Below, piece by piece: positions 9,288 through 18,592 of a DNA stretch of 34,341 nt (the first letter of the stretch is position 1; each line of letters starts with the position of its first letter). The notes below the pieces were generated by a model. The model saw nothing but the letters and a program-made list of their open reading frames with translations, did no database searches and was not told the origin of the DNA. Source of the DNA: Geobacter sp. (GTDB taxonomy: Bacteria; Desulfobacterota; Desulfuromonadia; Geobacterales; Geobacteraceae); the NCBI GenBank assembly GCA_003857395.1, contig RPRC01000100.1, positions 1 to 34,341 on the forward strand, given 5' to 3'. Both the position numbers and the translations under genes were made by a program.

Positions 9288-10591
9288 TATCTGCTTTACA
9301 AAATATATTCAGAATCCCTGATTTAAAAAAAAGGGTTTTCTACACTTTAGCAATGCTCGCTGTATATCGGGTAGGCTGCCACATCCCGACTCCTGGTATC
9401 GATAGCACAGCGTTGGCACACTTCTTTGAGCAAGCGCGAGGTACTCTCCTTGGCATGTTCGATATGTTTTCTGGCGGAGCACTTGAAAAACTTACCGTGT
9501 TTGCGCTCGGTATAATGCCGTATATTTCTGCTTCAATTATTTTTCAACTACTGACAGTTGTTGTTCCATCAATTGAAAAACTTTCGAAAGAAGGCGAGGC
9601 TGGACGAAAAAAAATAACACAGTATACAAGGTATGGGACAATTGTATTGAGTGTTGTTCAGGCTCTCGGCATAAGTATTGGTCTTGAATCTATGACTGGC
9701 CCTGCAGGCGAATTGGTTGTTCCTTCTCCAGGTTGGGGCTTTCGGGTTATGACGGTGATAACCTTGACTGCTGGCACTGCTTTCATCATGTGGATGGGGG
9801 AGCAGATGTCTGAAAAAGGTATAGGCAACGGAATTTCACTGATCATTTTTGCAGGTATTGTTGCAAGAATTCCCGTTGCCCTAATTAATAGCTATAGATT
9901 GACGTCCCATGGTGAGTTGCCACTTTTTGTGCTTTTATTTACTGTCATATTTATGCTCGCCGTTATTGCTGCGATTGTTTTCGTTGAACGAGGTCAAAGA
10001 AGGCTCCCGATCCATTATGCTAAACGAGTCGTTGGTCTCAAGTCATATGGAGCGCAAACCTCGCATCTTCCACTTAAAGTTAATATGGCCGGGGTCATCC
10101 CGCCAATTTTTGCTTCATCAATAATCATGTTTCCTGCCACAATCGCAAACTTTATCAATATTCCTATGGTAAAAAGCATTGCCCAAAGCTTCAGTCCTGG
10201 TAACTGGGTATATGAGCTTTTTTATGTTGCATTTATAGTCTTTTTTTGTTATTTCTATACGGCTGTTACCTTTAACCCTGTGGATGTGGCAGAGAATATT
10301 AAAAAACATGGTGGCTATATCCCTGGGATTCGTCCTGGTAAAGAGACGTCTGAATATCTTGACCGGGTTCTTACGAAACTGACTTTTGCCGGTGCAATTT
10401 ATATTTCGATTGTCTGTGTATTGCCTTCTATATTGATTAGCAGCTTTAAGCTTCCCTTTTATTTTGGTGGGACTGCCTTATTAATTGTTGTAGGAGTTGG
10501 GATGGATACAGTTTCTCAAATAGAATCTCATCTAATTACCCGTAATTATGAAGGTTTTATGAAGGGTGTAAGAATTAAGGGCAGGCGCTAG
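9284..10591 (+). CDS. secY: Preprotein translocase subunit SecY
   Basis: SecY of 435 residues, the channel of the Sec translocon in the inner membrane, with about ten hydrophobic helices. Signature stretches are [89 protein letters not shown] and [20 protein letters not shown]. Start is TTG at 9284 within a TTGA overlap with the rplO stop, with AGGAG at 9271-9275. The overlap suggests coupled translation with L15. Confidence 0.97.
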   Translation: MISALQNIFRIPDLKKRVFYTLAMLAVYRVGCHIPTPGIDSTALAHFFEQARGTLLGMFDMFSGGALEKLTVFALGIMPYISASIIFQLLTVVVPSIEKLSKEGEAGRKKITQYTRYGTIVLSVVQALGISIGLESMTGPAGELVVPSPGWGFRVMTVITLTAGTAFIMWMGEQMSEKGIGNGISLIIFAGIVARIPVALINSYRLTSHGELPLFVLLFTVIFMLAVIAAIVFVERGQRRLPIHYAKRVVGLKSYGAQTSHLPLKVNMAGVIPPIFASSIIMFPATIANFINIPMVKSIAQSFSPGNWVYELFYVAFIVFFCYFYTAVTFNPVDVAENIKKHGGYIPGIRPGKETSEYLDRVLTKLTFAGAIYISIVCVLPSILISSFKLPFYFGGTALLIVVGVGMDTVSQIESHLITRNYEGFMKGVRIKGRR

Positions 10592-10611
10592 TCTCGGATG
10601 GAGTTGCCGTC

Positions 10612-11274
10612 ATGAATTTAATTTTCTTAGGACCACCAGGTGCTGGTAAGGGTACACAGGCCTGTCTTTTAAGCGAAGCGTTACACGTCCCACAAATTTC
10701 TACCGGTGTTATCCTCAGGAATGCAGTTCGTGCTGGGACCCCAATGGGAGTTCGGGCGAAATCTTTTATGGATAGTGGTTCGCTGGTTCCTGATGAGGTA
10801 GTTGTAGGGATTGTGGAGGAAAGGTTGCAAGCTGCTGACTGCAGCAGCGGATTCATTCTTGATGGTTTCCCGAGAACTGTGGCACAGGCAGATTCTCTTG
10901 ATTCAATGCTAGCCAGGTTAGGTAAACAAATTGAGCATGTATTGTCACTGACTGTGGAAGATGATGAGCTTTTAACCAGGATCAGCGGCCGAAGAATGTG
11001 CGAGAATTGCGGCAAGGGCTACCATGTGATTTATGATCCGCCGAAAGTGTCTGGCATTTGTGATCTTTGTGGGTCGGCTCTTTATCAACGTGATGATGAT
11101 AGGGTTGAAACGATGCGAAAGCGTCTGAATGAATATTATCAAAAGACAGCACCTTTAATAAATTACTATTCTGAAAAAATGATTTTGCGCCCAATTTCAG
11201 GAATTGGTGCTATAGAAGACATTCAAAGTAGAATTGAAAAGGTCCTTGAAGGATCGATACGTGATAATTCTTAA
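10612..11274 (+). CDS. adk: Adenylate kinase, zinc-LID type
   Basis: Adenylate kinase (ATP + AMP to 2 ADP), 220 residues, long form. The P-loop GPPGAGKGT is at residues 7-15, the AMP-binding STGVILRNAV at 30-39 and DGFPRT at 84-89. The LID carries four cysteines (130, 133, 150, 153), a structural zinc site seen in many Gram-positive and some Gram-negative enzymes but not in E. coli Adk. Its 3' end overlaps map by 14 nt. The secY-adk-map order is widely conserved. Confidence 0.97.
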   Translation: MNLIFLGPPGAGKGTQACLLSEALHVPQISTGVILRNAVRAGTPMGVRAKSFMDSGSLVPDEVVVGIVEERLQAADCSSGFILDGFPRTVAQADSLDSMLARLGKQIEHVLSLTVEDDELLTRISGRRMCENCGKGYHVIYDPPKVSGICDLCGSALYQRDDDRVETMRKRLNEYYQKTAPLINYYSEKMILRPISGIGAIEDIQSRIEKVLEGSIRDNS

Positions 11275-12010
11275 GTCTTCTCTCGAAATTGAGAGGATGA
11301 AGGGTCCTTGTCAGATTGTTTCTGAAACCCTCGAGTTGTTACGGCAAAAGATTAAGCCAGGGATTACAACTTTATCTTTGGATCAGTTTGCTGAAAGTCA
11401 CGCACGTAAGAGTCTTGCGGTTCCAGCTTTTAAGGGTTATAGCGGCTATCCGTTTTCGTTGTGCTGTTCAGTAAACAATCAAGTGGTGCATGGATTTCCA
11501 ACAAATATTGAGCTTCAGAGTGGCGATATCCTGAGTATCGATTTCGGTGTGGTTTTTGACGGCTTTTACGGAGATGCGGCTATTACCGTAGCGGTTGGCA
11601 GTGTTGATAAAAATGCCTCTGCTCTTATCAATGTAACGGAAGAGGCTTTATATAAAGGAATAGAAAAAGCTCTCGTAAATAATAATCTTTCCGATATTTC
11701 TGCGGCAGTTCAACAACATGCTGAAAAGAACGGTTTTTCTGTAGTTCGTGAATTCGTGGGTCATGGTATCGGACGCAGTCTCCACGAAAGCCCCCAGATC
11801 CCAAATTTCGGTAAGCCGGGTCGTGGTGTCAAGCTGAAGCAAGGTATGGTTTTTGCGATTGAGCCGATGATAAACGAAAAAGGTCCAGAAGTAAGAGTGC
11901 TTTCAGATGGTTGGACAGCTGTAACTATAGATGGAGGACTTTCGGCTCATTTTGAACATACCGTGGCAATAACGGTAAATGGACCCGAAATCCTTACGAA
12001 GATTAATTAG
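11261..12010 (+). CDS. map: Methionine aminopeptidase, type I
   Basis: Type I methionine aminopeptidase (249 residues) removes the initiator Met co-translationally. Metal ligands are visible at D94 (SIDFG), D105 (YGDAA), H168 (GHGIG), E201 (IEPM) and E232 (FEHT); H78 (VVHGFP) and H175 are the other active-site histidines. The frame is open to 11234, but GTG 11261 gives the family-typical [13 protein letters not shown] start, and GAAGGA lies upstream. The start is inside the adk 3' end, so coupling is likely. Confidence 0.95.
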   Translation: MIILKSSLEIERMKGPCQIVSETLELLRQKIKPGITTLSLDQFAESHARKSLAVPAFKGYSGYPFSLCCSVNNQVVHGFPTNIELQSGDILSIDFGVVFDGFYGDAAITVAVGSVDKNASALINVTEEALYKGIEKALVNNNLSDISAAVQQHAEKNGFSVVREFVGHGIGRSLHESPQIPNFGKPGRGVKLKQGMVFAIEPMINEKGPEVRVLSDGWTAVTIDGGLSAHFEHTVAITVNGPEILTKIN

Positions 12011-12080
12011 CAAAATACAAATAGGCATAATTTACATTATAAATTCAGAAACTTGTAGTAGTAACGTGAAAGGGTCTCTC

Positions 12081-12194
12081 ATGAAAGTACGAGCATCGGT
12101 AAAGAAAATGTGCGACAAATGTAAGATAATTCGACGTAAACGAATTGTCCGCGTAATCTGCGATATTCCGAAACATACTCAAAGGCAAGGATAA
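12081..12194 (+). CDS. rpmJ: 50S ribosomal protein L36, zinc form
   Basis: A 37-residue protein beginning [19 protein letters not shown] and ending [12 protein letters not shown]. Zinc ligands are C11, C14, C27 and a histidine near residue 32, the C+ form of L36. An upstream open frame exists, but the family always starts MKVR(A/P)SVK, so ATG 12081 is used. A 70-nt gap precedes it after map, the widest in the cluster, and the space where infA often lies is empty. Confidence 0.95.
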   Translation: MKVRASVKKMCDKCKIIRRKRIVRVICDIPKHTQRQG

Positions 12195-12218
12195 TAGTGT
12201 AATCAGGAGGAGTCGGCA

Positions 12219-12587
12219 TTGGCACGTATAACAGGTATTGATCTACCAAAAAATAAACGGATTGAAATTGCGCTGACGTACATCTTCGGAATCGGAAGGT
12301 CTACTGCAAAGAAGATACTCGCTGAGAGTGATGTTGATTGTAATACAACAACAGAGAATCTTACCGAACCTGAGGTAGCTCGAATCAGAGATTGTATTGA
12401 TAAAAGCTGCAAGGTCGAAGGTGATCTGCGCAGAGAAATATCCATGAATATTAAAAGGCTCATGGATCTTGGCTGCTACCGTGGTCTTCGCCATAGAAAA
12501 GGTTTGCCGGTACACGGCCAGAGAACCAAAACAAATGCCAGAACCAGAAAAGGTCCTGCAAGAACCGTTGCTGGTAAAAAGAAATAG
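12219..12587 (+). CDS. rpsM: 30S ribosomal protein S13
   Basis: S13 of 122 residues. It reads [20 protein letters not shown], then [34 protein letters not shown] and [18 protein letters not shown]. The start is TTG at 12219 with AGGAGGAG 7 nt upstream. S13 bridges the 30S head to the 50S central protuberance. Opens the alpha-type segment S13-S11-S4-rpoA-L17. Confidence 0.97.
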   Translation: MARITGIDLPKNKRIEIALTYIFGIGRSTAKKILAESDVDCNTTTENLTEPEVARIRDCIDKSCKVEGDLRREISMNIKRLMDLGCYRGLRHRKGLPVHGQRTKTNARTRKGPARTVAGKKK

Positions 12588-12607
12588 TTTAAGTCTTCGG
12601 AGGAACA

Positions 12608-13003
12608 ATGGCTAACCCTGCTCGTAAGGTCGTTCGTAAGAAAAAAGAAAAAAAGCATATACCAAATGGCGTAGCGCATATTCAGGCTACCTTTAATAAT
12701 ACTATGATTACGATTACTGACCAAAATGGAAACGTTTTGGCGTGGTCTAGTTCTGGGAGTAAAGGTTTTAAGGGTTCACGAAAAAGTACTCCTTTTGCCG
12801 CGCAGATTGCAGCAGAAGACGCTGCAAAAAAAGCGCAAGAGCATGGGGTTAGAAATATAGAAGTTTATGTTAAAGGCCCTGGTTCTGGTCGAGAGTCTGC
12901 CCTGCGGGCCTTACAGTCAGTTGGTTTTTCAATTAGTTTCATACGTGATGTGACTCCCATTCCACATAATGGATGTCGCCCGCCCAAAAGAAGAAGAGTT
13001 TAA
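12608..13003 (+). CDS. rpsK: 30S ribosomal protein S11
   Basis: S11 of 131 residues with [79 protein letters not shown] and [18 protein letters not shown]. The Asn-Gly near the end (HNGC) is the site isomerised to isoaspartate in E. coli S11. S11 forms part of the mRNA exit platform. CGGAGGA precedes the ATG. It is 20 nt after rpsM. Confidence 0.97.
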   Translation: MANPARKVVRKKKEKKHIPNGVAHIQATFNNTMITITDQNGNVLAWSSSGSKGFKGSRKSTPFAAQIAAEDAAKKAQEHGVRNIEVYVKGPGSGRESALRALQSVGFSISFIRDVTPIPHNGCRPPKRRRV

Positions 13004-13028
13004 CTCTTTACATCGAAGGAGGTTTTAA

Positions 13029-13655
13029 TTGGCTAGATATACTGGTCCTAGCTGCAGATTGTGCAGAAGAGAAAATATGGAGCTATTTCTTAAGGGTGAG
13101 AGATGCTTTACCGATAAGTGTGCAATTAAGCGTAGAAACTATGCTCCGGGGCAACATGGTCAGGCTCGTGTGAAGGTTTCTTCGTACGGCATACAGCTTC
13201 GTGAAAAACAGAAGGTTAGGCGCATATACGGTATACTAGAAAAGCAGTTTAGAGGGTATTTCCAGAAGGCAGACAGGTCGAAGGGTGTCACTGGAGAAAA
13301 TCTTCTTTTTCTGTTGGAGAGTCGGCTGGATAACATTTTATATCGATTGGGATTTGCTTCTTCACGGACTCAGTCTCGTATGTTTGTCCGGCAAGGCCAC
13401 TTCACCGTTAATGGACGTCGTGTTGATATCCCCTCCTATCAAGTGAAAGTCGGCGACGTTATAGCTTTGCGGGAAAAGAGTCGTTCAATCGGTGCAATTC
13501 TAGAGGCTTTGGAAGCTGTTGTCCGTCGCGGTATTCCGCAATGGCTGGAACTGGATAAGGATACTTTTAGCGGTAAAGTCAAATCTCTGATGGTAAGAGA
13601 GGATATAACGACACCGATCCAGGAACAACTTATAGTAGAGCTCTACTCAAAGTAA
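13029..13655 (+). CDS. rpsD: 30S ribosomal protein S4, zinc form
   Basis: S4 of 208 residues. Start is TTG at 13029 with GAAGGAGG upstream, giving [20 protein letters not shown]. Cysteines 9, 12, 26 and 31 make the zinc-binding C+ form. The S4 RNA-binding domain ([19 protein letters not shown], then [20 protein letters not shown]) follows. S4 nucleates 30S assembly and in E. coli represses the alpha operon; no leader pseudoknot could be judged here. It lies just upstream of rpoA as usual. Confidence 0.96.
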   Translation: MARYTGPSCRLCRRENMELFLKGERCFTDKCAIKRRNYAPGQHGQARVKVSSYGIQLREKQKVRRIYGILEKQFRGYFQKADRSKGVTGENLLFLLESRLDNILYRLGFASSRTQSRMFVRQGHFTVNGRRVDIPSYQVKVGDVIALREKSRSIGAILEALEAVVRRGIPQWLELDKDTFSGKVKSLMVREDITTPIQEQLIVELYSK

Positions 13656-13689
13656 TAGTTTCTAGAGATGTGCTCCTGGGAGGATATTG

Positions 13690-14712
13690 ATGTATAAAAA
13701 TTGGAGAGACCTGATCAAACCCAAAAAGGTCCAGGTTGAAGCAGAGACTCTTTCTAACACATATGGCAAATTTTATGCGGAACCTTTTGAACGTGGGTTT
13801 GGTACTACTTTAGGAAATTCATTGCGTAGAGTATTGTTGTCTTCTTTGCAGGGGGCATCAATATGTTCGGTAAGAATTAAAGGTGTTCTACACGAGTTTT
13901 CTGCAATCCCTGGTGTTACCGAAGATGTTACCGATATTGTTTTGAATCTTAAATCAGTGCGACTTAAGATGCATGGTTATGAACCGCGTACTATCCGGAT
14001 TGTGCATAAAGGTGAAGGAATAGTTACTGCAGGAAGTATTGTAACAGATCCGAATATTGAAATACTAAATCCTGAACAACATATTGCTACCTGCTCAAAA
14101 GATGCAAATTTTGAAGTGGAAATGGTTGTAAAACTTGGAAAGGGATATATTTCAGCAGATAGAAATAGGGATGAAAAAGCCCCAGTGGGTACCATTCCGA
14201 TAGATTCAATTTTTAGCCCCATAAAAAAAGTTAATTTTAGCGTCTCCAACGCGCGTGTCGGTCAGATGACTGACTACGATAAGTTAGTAATAGAGTTGTG
14301 GACTGATGGAAGTGTTTCTCCTGAAGATGCGCTGGCTTTTGCAGCAAAGATATTAAAAGAACAACTTACGATATTCATTAATTTTGATGAAGAAGCAGAA
14401 GAGGTTGAAGAGTTCGAGGTTGAAGAAGATAGAGATAGGATAAATGAAAACCTTTATCGTACAGTTGATGAACTTGAACTTTCCGTACGGTCAGCTAACT
14501 GCTTGAAGAATGCTGGTATTAAGCTGATCGGTGAATTAGTATCACGATCTGAAGCAGAAATGTTGAAGACGCAGAACTTTGGGCGCAAATCATTGAATGA
14601 AATTAAAGATGTTCTTGCAGATATGGGACTTACTCTCGGGATGTCTATTGAAAGCTTTCCAGATCCAGAAGTTTTGCGAAGAATTCGTGGTGAACGTCAG
14701 GAAGAAGAATAA
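13690..14712 (+). CDS. rpoA: RNA polymerase alpha subunit
   Basis: RpoA of 340 residues. N-terminal dimerisation domain: [54 protein letters not shown]. An acidic linker (residues about 236-250, [16 protein letters not shown]) leads to the C-terminal domain, which has [17 protein letters not shown] and [20 protein letters not shown] for UP-element and activator contact. TTG 13687 immediately precedes ATG 13690; ATG gives the family start MYKNWRDLI and has GGGAGG upstream. Confidence 0.97.
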   Translation: MYKNWRDLIKPKKVQVEAETLSNTYGKFYAEPFERGFGTTLGNSLRRVLLSSLQGASICSVRIKGVLHEFSAIPGVTEDVTDIVLNLKSVRLKMHGYEPRTIRIVHKGEGIVTAGSIVTDPNIEILNPEQHIATCSKDANFEVEMVVKLGKGYISADRNRDEKAPVGTIPIDSIFSPIKKVNFSVSNARVGQMTDYDKLVIELWTDGSVSPEDALAFAAKILKEQLTIFINFDEEAEEVEEFEVEEDRDRINENLYRTVDELELSVRSANCLKNAGIKLIGELVSRSEAEMLKTQNFGRKSLNEIKDVLADMGLTLGMSIESFPDPEVLRRIRGERQEEE

Positions 14713-14749
14713 TCAGACAGTTTGCAGTTGAGAGAAAGGATATCGTAGA

Positions 14750-15250
14750 ATGCGCCACAATAAGTCAGGGAGAAGATTAGGAAGGACTACCAGTCACAGG
14801 GTTGCAATGTTTCGCAACATGGTAACGTCTTTTTTAACTCACGAGAGAATAGTTACTACGGATGCAAAAGCAAAAGAACTTCGTCCTATTGCCGAAAAAA
14901 TGATTACTCTTGGGAAAAAGGGTGACCTTCATGCAATCCGGCAGGCTGCTTCCTACATACGAGACAAAGGGACAGTCACTAAACTGTTTAGTGCGATAGC
15001 GCCTCGCTATAAGGAACGTTCTGGTGGTTACACCAGAATTATTAAACTTGGAATTCGTCCAGGTGATGCAGCGCCACTTTCCGTAATTGAACTTGTTGAA
15101 GAAGAACTCATCAAAAAAGTGCCGAAGAAAAAAGCTAAGAGCCCTGCTCCGGTGAAACTTGTGGAAGAGACAGTTACAGACGACACAAGTACTACTTCTG
15201 ATGAGATAGTTGTTGAAGTTGAACAAGAGGTTGTTAAGGAAGCTGAATAA
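14750..15250 (+). CDS. rplQ: 50S ribosomal protein L17 with acidic C-terminal tail
   Basis: L17 of 166 residues, longer than the about 120-130 typical. The core is standard: [32 protein letters not shown] residues, [20 protein letters not shown] and [14 protein letters not shown]. After about residue 120 a low-complexity Lys/Pro then Asp/Glu/Val/Thr-rich tail follows, probably disordered. AGAAAGGATA precedes the start. It is the last gene of the block and is followed after 46 nt by an intrinsic terminator. Confidence 0.95.
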   Translation: MRHNKSGRRLGRTTSHRVAMFRNMVTSFLTHERIVTTDAKAKELRPIAEKMITLGKKGDLHAIRQAASYIRDKGTVTKLFSAIAPRYKERSGGYTRIIKLGIRPGDAAPLSVIELVEEELIKKVPKKKAKSPAPVKLVEETVTDDTSTTSDEIVVEVEQEVVKEAE

Positions 15251-15296
15251 TAACTTTGACTTTAAGTTTCTGAATAGTAGCTAAGTCGTATGGAAC

Positions 15297-15330
15297 AAGA
15301 CAGGTAGATTTATCTACCTGTCTTTTTTTT
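15297..15330 (+). terminator. Intrinsic terminator of the ribosomal block
   Basis: A perfect 11-bp stem (AGACAGGTAGA at 15298-15308 and its complement at 15313-15323) with a TTTA loop is followed by eight T residues (15323-15330). An extra A-T pair extends the base. It lies 47 nt after rplQ, with no other gene between, and so ends transcription of the whole superoperon. Confidence 0.95.
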
Positions 15331-15384
15331 GAAATTTCTTGTCATTATTTTATGCAACCTTTGTTTCACTGGTGATAGCCAACG

Positions 15385-15413
15385 TTGACAAAGATTCTCC
15401 CGTATCTTATAGT
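15385..15413 (+). promoter_or_regulatory. Sigma70-type promoter upstream of the transpeptidase gene
   Basis: A consensus -35 box TTGACA (15385-15390), a 17-nt spacer and a -10 box TATAGT (15408-15413, five of six consensus bases) lie just after the terminator. Transcription would begin near 15420, about 65 nt before the ATG at 15484. The TTG of the -35 box is also the first possible codon of the longer open frame, which argues against that longer start. Confidence 0.75.
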
Positions 15414-15483
15414 GTCAATATTTATAGCTCATTTTATCTCATTTCTTGATCAAATACTAAGTGAAACAACAAAAGATGACACA

Positions 15484-16869
15484 ATGCATGACTTAAAATA
15501 CTTTTCAAAAAAACCTAAAATATTCACAATCTTTTCTAAAGGCAATAATAAACCGAGAAATTCTTTTAGATTTACAGGAAACAGCAGACAGAAGCAAAAG
15601 CGACTTCGTGTTGTGCTCCCCATTTTGGCAGTTCTTCTTGCTATCTATCCCCTTGCTTTTGTTATTAAATCATTAGGTCCTAAAATCACCAAATTTATAG
15701 GTCTTAACAGTGTCACTGTTCAGGCTTCAAATCTGAGAACAGATTCCAATAAATCATTTCAAGTCGCATCTGGTTTGTTAAATTCTGCTCGCCAGAAAGG
15801 TAACGAATTGATTGCACCTCTTAATGGTGGCGGATCAATTCTTTTTACCATTAATCCTGCCCTTCAAATGCGGGTGCAAGAAATTATGCGAAGCAAGGAT
15901 GTGCCTTATGGAGTTTTTGTCGCTATTGAACCTAAAAGCGGCAAAATACTCGCAATGACCGGTTACTCCTCCGTTAATGCGGGCTGGGGAAACACTGCTT
16001 GCTTTAATCTCTATCCCATGGCTTCACTTTTTAAGATAATAACGGCGGCCGCGGCACTGGAGATGAAAAAGGTTGAGCCTGATACACTTTTTGAATATAG
16101 GGGATCTTCTTACTCAGAAAACCCTAAATATTGGGGTGTGTATCCCGGGCAGTCAACTCAATCAATGCCACTTTCGTTAGCTTTAGGAAAGTCTATTAAT
16201 CCTGTTTTTGGACGTCTCGCGAGTGATTATGTCGGTGTTGATTCGATAATGACCTATGCGCAACGGTTTGGGTTCAACCAGACTCTCTTTCCCGGAACGC
16301 CAGTTATCCCCAGCAGAGCCGCTGTTCCTAACGATGACAGCCAACTGAAATTAATGGGCGCGGGACTAGGTAGGGAAGTTAAAATATCTCCTTTCCATGC
16401 CGCGGTAATAATGGCTGCACTTGCTAACCAAGGCACAATGATGACCCCTCTTCTCGCCAAGGAGATCCGAGATAAGGGAGATAAGGTGCTGTACTCTATT
16501 CAGTCCAAGAGCATCAGACAGCTGGTTATAAAGGAAACAGCCGATCAGTTAACCAGGATGCTGTTAACTACCGTAACTAAGGGTACGTCACGGAAAGCTT
16601 TTCATGACAGGCGTGGTCGCCCGCTGTTGGCTTCAATAAATGTTGCGGCCAAAACGGGATCTATTAATGGAACAGACCCTTCTGGACACTATTCCTGGTT
16701 TGCAGCTTATGCACCAGTCGAAGACCCTCAAATAGCAATTGTCGCCCTCATAATAAATCAGGATAAATGGAAAATTAAAGCAACGTACCTTGGAGAGCAG
16801 GCTCTGGAGCAATTTTTTGAAGAAAAAGAGTCTCTGGGGCTGACTACTAAGGGGGAGGCTGTACCTTAA
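15484..16869 (+). CDS. Penicillin-binding protein, single transpeptidase domain
   Basis: A 461-residue membrane-anchored D,D-transpeptidase acting on peptidoglycan in the periplasm. A basic cytoplasmic tail (residues 1-42) precedes one membrane segment (about 43-61), a linker, and a transpeptidase domain from about 115. All three catalytic motifs are seen: SLFK (181-184), SIN (237-239) and KTG (390-392). There is no glycosyltransferase domain and no clear dimerisation domain, so it is smaller than FtsI or PBP2 and resembles PbpA-like proteins. ATG 15484 is chosen because the longer frame begins in the -35 box of a promoter; no strong ribosome site is visible. Confidence 0.85.
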   Translation: MHDLKYFSKKPKIFTIFSKGNNKPRNSFRFTGNSRQKQKRLRVVLPILAVLLAIYPLAFVIKSLGPKITKFIGLNSVTVQASNLRTDSNKSFQVASGLLNSARQKGNELIAPLNGGGSILFTINPALQMRVQEIMRSKDVPYGVFVAIEPKSGKILAMTGYSSVNAGWGNTACFNLYPMASLFKIITAAAALEMKKVEPDTLFEYRGSSYSENPKYWGVYPGQSTQSMPLSLALGKSINPVFGRLASDYVGVDSIMTYAQRFGFNQTLFPGTPVIPSRAAVPNDDSQLKLMGAGLGREVKISPFHAAVIMAALANQGTMMTPLLAKEIRDKGDKVLYSIQSKSIRQLVIKETADQLTRMLLTTVTKGTSRKAFHDRRGRPLLASINVAAKTGSINGTDPSGHYSWFAAYAPVEDPQIAIVALIINQDKWKIKATYLGEQALEQFFEEKESLGLTTKGEAVP

Positions 16870-16929
16870 TGAATGACATTAGTTTAGTTCTCTGCGCTTT
16901 TATTCTGGCTGTGCGTTTTTAAAATTATC

Positions 16930-17163
16930 ATGAACTGCCGACGCTGCGCGACTTGTTGTACGGCTCCCGACATATCAACACTCTCGAAACCAGTGGGAGA
17001 GCCGTGCCTCCATCTGGGCACTAACGGTAGTTGCTTAATCTATCCAACACGGCCGGCTGTTTGCCGGGATTATGTGTCGGATGAGATTTGCGATCTTATT
17101 GATGCGCCGACCTTGGAAGAGCGTGTAGCAAACTACCTGCAGTTATTTTCCTTACACAGATAA
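16930..17163 (+). CDS. YkgJ-type cysteine-cluster protein
   Basis: A 77-residue protein with an N-terminal CxxCxxCC cluster (C3, C6, C9, C10) and further cysteines at 26, 35, 45 and 54, in the pattern of the YkgJ (UPF0153) family thought to bind zinc or an iron-sulfur centre. The segments GEPCLHLG, SCLIYPTRPAVCRDY are typical. The function is unknown. It follows the transpeptidase gene by 60 nt on the same strand and may share its transcript. No good ribosome site is visible before the ATG. It converges with lpxH. Confidence 0.8.
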   Translation: MNCRRCATCCTAPDISTLSKPVGEPCLHLGTNGSCLIYPTRPAVCRDYVSDEICDLIDAPTLEERVANYLQLFSLHR

Positions 17164-17230
17164 ATGAGACTGAATTTGAAAGTTCTGAGGACTGTCTGGG
17201 TATGTATATGCCATGCCAAGCCTTGGAGCA

Positions 17231-17947
17231 TTATCGATATGAGTGGAGGGAGAATTTGCCTGATGACAACTCACCATAGGTGAACTGAGTTATCCAGTCT
17301 CCTAACGAAAGGAGTGTCTCCCCATTCTCCGCTATTGAAAGATGTGGGAAGTGAAAATGTGCTGTGACGATTGCATCACAACCATTATTGAACTGAGAGT
17401 CAGCAAAACGCTTAAGTAATGATTTATAATCCTTTTTCTTGTTTCTTTCTTGATGGTGTTTTTTGCTTCGACATGATAGGTGTTTAGCAATGCTGAAAAC
17501 CAGAGAGGACGGGAAAAGAGGGAAAAGTGCTTTTGTTGCGCGGCTGTGAAGCAGAAACCTTAGGAGCCTGTATCCATAATCCTGTATATTTATCTGGTCA
17601 CCATGGCAAATATAAACTCGCTTACCATCCAAGTCTAGAATTGCAGGTTTTGTATAAATAGTTGCCCGAAGGGTTTCCGAGAAAAACTTGCCAAGATGAA
17701 AATCGTGGTTCCCTTCGAAGTAGACAATCTCTACTCCTGATTCAGCCAGTTTTTGCAAGCTGTCCAATACTGGCAGGTAGTGTGGAAATGTTTTTTCATC
17801 GTAGCCTATCCAGAACTCAAAAAGATCGCCGAGTATAAACAGGGTTTTTACCGTGCCGCGGATATCAGACAGGAAGTGTAATAATAATTGATAGTTATCG
17901 TCACTTGGACTCCGTAGGTGCGCATCGGCGATAAAAACCCTTTTCAT
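17231..17947 (-). CDS. lpxH: UDP-2,3-diacylglucosamine diphosphatase (lipid A synthesis)
   Basis: A 238-residue calcineurin-type phosphoesterase that would cleave UDP-2,3-diacylglucosamine to lipid X and UMP on the cytoplasmic side of the inner membrane. Metal ligands match E. coli LpxH in spacing: D8 and H10 (ADAH), D41 (GDLFEFW), N80 and H81 (GNHD), H115 (CHGD), H197 and H199 (AHFH). The length equals that of LpxH (about 240). The frame extends to 18016, but that adds 23 residues unlike the family and nearly meets the divergent gene. ATG 17947 gives the classic M-x-x-x-FIADAHL start. Its presence implies a lipid A-containing outer membrane. Confidence 0.85.
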   Translation of the reverse strand: MKRVFIADAHLRSPSDDNYQLLLHFLSDIRGTVKTLFILGDLFEFWIGYDEKTFPHYLPVLDSLQKLAESGVEIVYFEGNHDFHLGKFFSETLRATIYTKPAILDLDGKRVYICHGDQINIQDYGYRLLRFLLHSRATKALFPLFPSSLVFSIAKHLSCRSKKHHQERNKKKDYKSLLKRFADSQFNNGCDAIVTAHFHFPHLSIAENGETLLSLGDWITQFTYGELSSGKFSLHSYR

Positions 17948-18033
17948 AGGGTCACTATAACCAATTGTCAGGAAAAGGTAAAGGTCATGGATTGAAATTC
18001 CTTTTATCTTTTCCATGAGGAGCAGGATTTGCT

Positions 18034-18471
18034 ATGGGTTTCATGCGTGATGTCGAGATAGTCTGGGATGACCTCTTGGAAGCGTTCGAAAATGTCGACG
18101 CTGAAACGGTCTTTTTTATTGACCGTGATACTGGAGAGATTTTCTCCGTTCCCGTAGACTATGAGGACGATGATTTTTGGGAGGAAATTGAGGCAAATGA
18201 AGATCGTTATCTCCAAATTCCTGATTTTGATTACGATCAAGAGAGACAATTACTCCATGAGTTTATTAAGGGAATGACAAATAGCTCTTTGAAAGGCCTG
18301 TTGGAACGATCGTTGATGGGAAAACAAACTTTTGGGAGGTTAGAAGAGATCCTTTCTTTCTACCCGGAAGAAACAGAACGGCTTCTCGCTCTTAAGGACG
18401 AACTGATTTCCGCGCGAATACGAAATTGGTTGGAAAACAATGATATCTTTTTGTCTGATGATCATCACTGA
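18034..18471 (+). CDS. UPF0158 family protein
   Basis: A 145-residue acidic protein. The N-terminal VWDDLLEAFENVDAETVFFI, DRDTGEIFSVP and the following RYLQIPDFDYDQERQLLHEF match the UPF0158 pattern; the middle LLERSLMGKQTFGRLEEIL and a C-terminal IRNWLENNDI are also typical. No catalytic motif is seen and the function is unknown. AGGAGCAGG precedes the ATG at 18034. It is divergent from lpxH over an 86-bp interval that must hold both promoters. Confidence 0.75.
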   Translation: MGFMRDVEIVWDDLLEAFENVDAETVFFIDRDTGEIFSVPVDYEDDDFWEEIEANEDRYLQIPDFDYDQERQLLHEFIKGMTNSSLKGLLERSLMGKQTFGRLEEILSFYPEETERLLALKDELISARIRNWLENNDIFLSDDHH

Positions 18472-18508
18472 TGTGTTTCTGCGAATTATTCCGGAGACCG
18501 CCACACGT

Positions 18509-18536
18509 TTGGGCTCATGGTGCAGACCTCTATAAA
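18509..18536 (+). promoter_or_regulatory. Possible sigma70 promoter before the AI-2E family gene
   Basis: TTGGGC (18509-18514), a 16-nt spacer and TATAAA (18531-18536) lie 57 nt before the ATG at 18593, in the 121-bp gap after the UPF0158 gene. Four of six consensus bases match at -35 and five of six at -10. This is a pattern match only. Confidence 0.3.
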
Positions 18537-18592
18537 TGACCTGAATTATACTGACTGCATACAGGTCCATGTGTCTTAAGGAAGGTATGCCT

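Noticed and set aside
12011..12080. A promoter in the gap between map and rpmJ
   Set aside because: A TATAAA (12038-12043) is present but no acceptable -35 sequence lies at 15-19 nt, and the gap is simply AT-rich.
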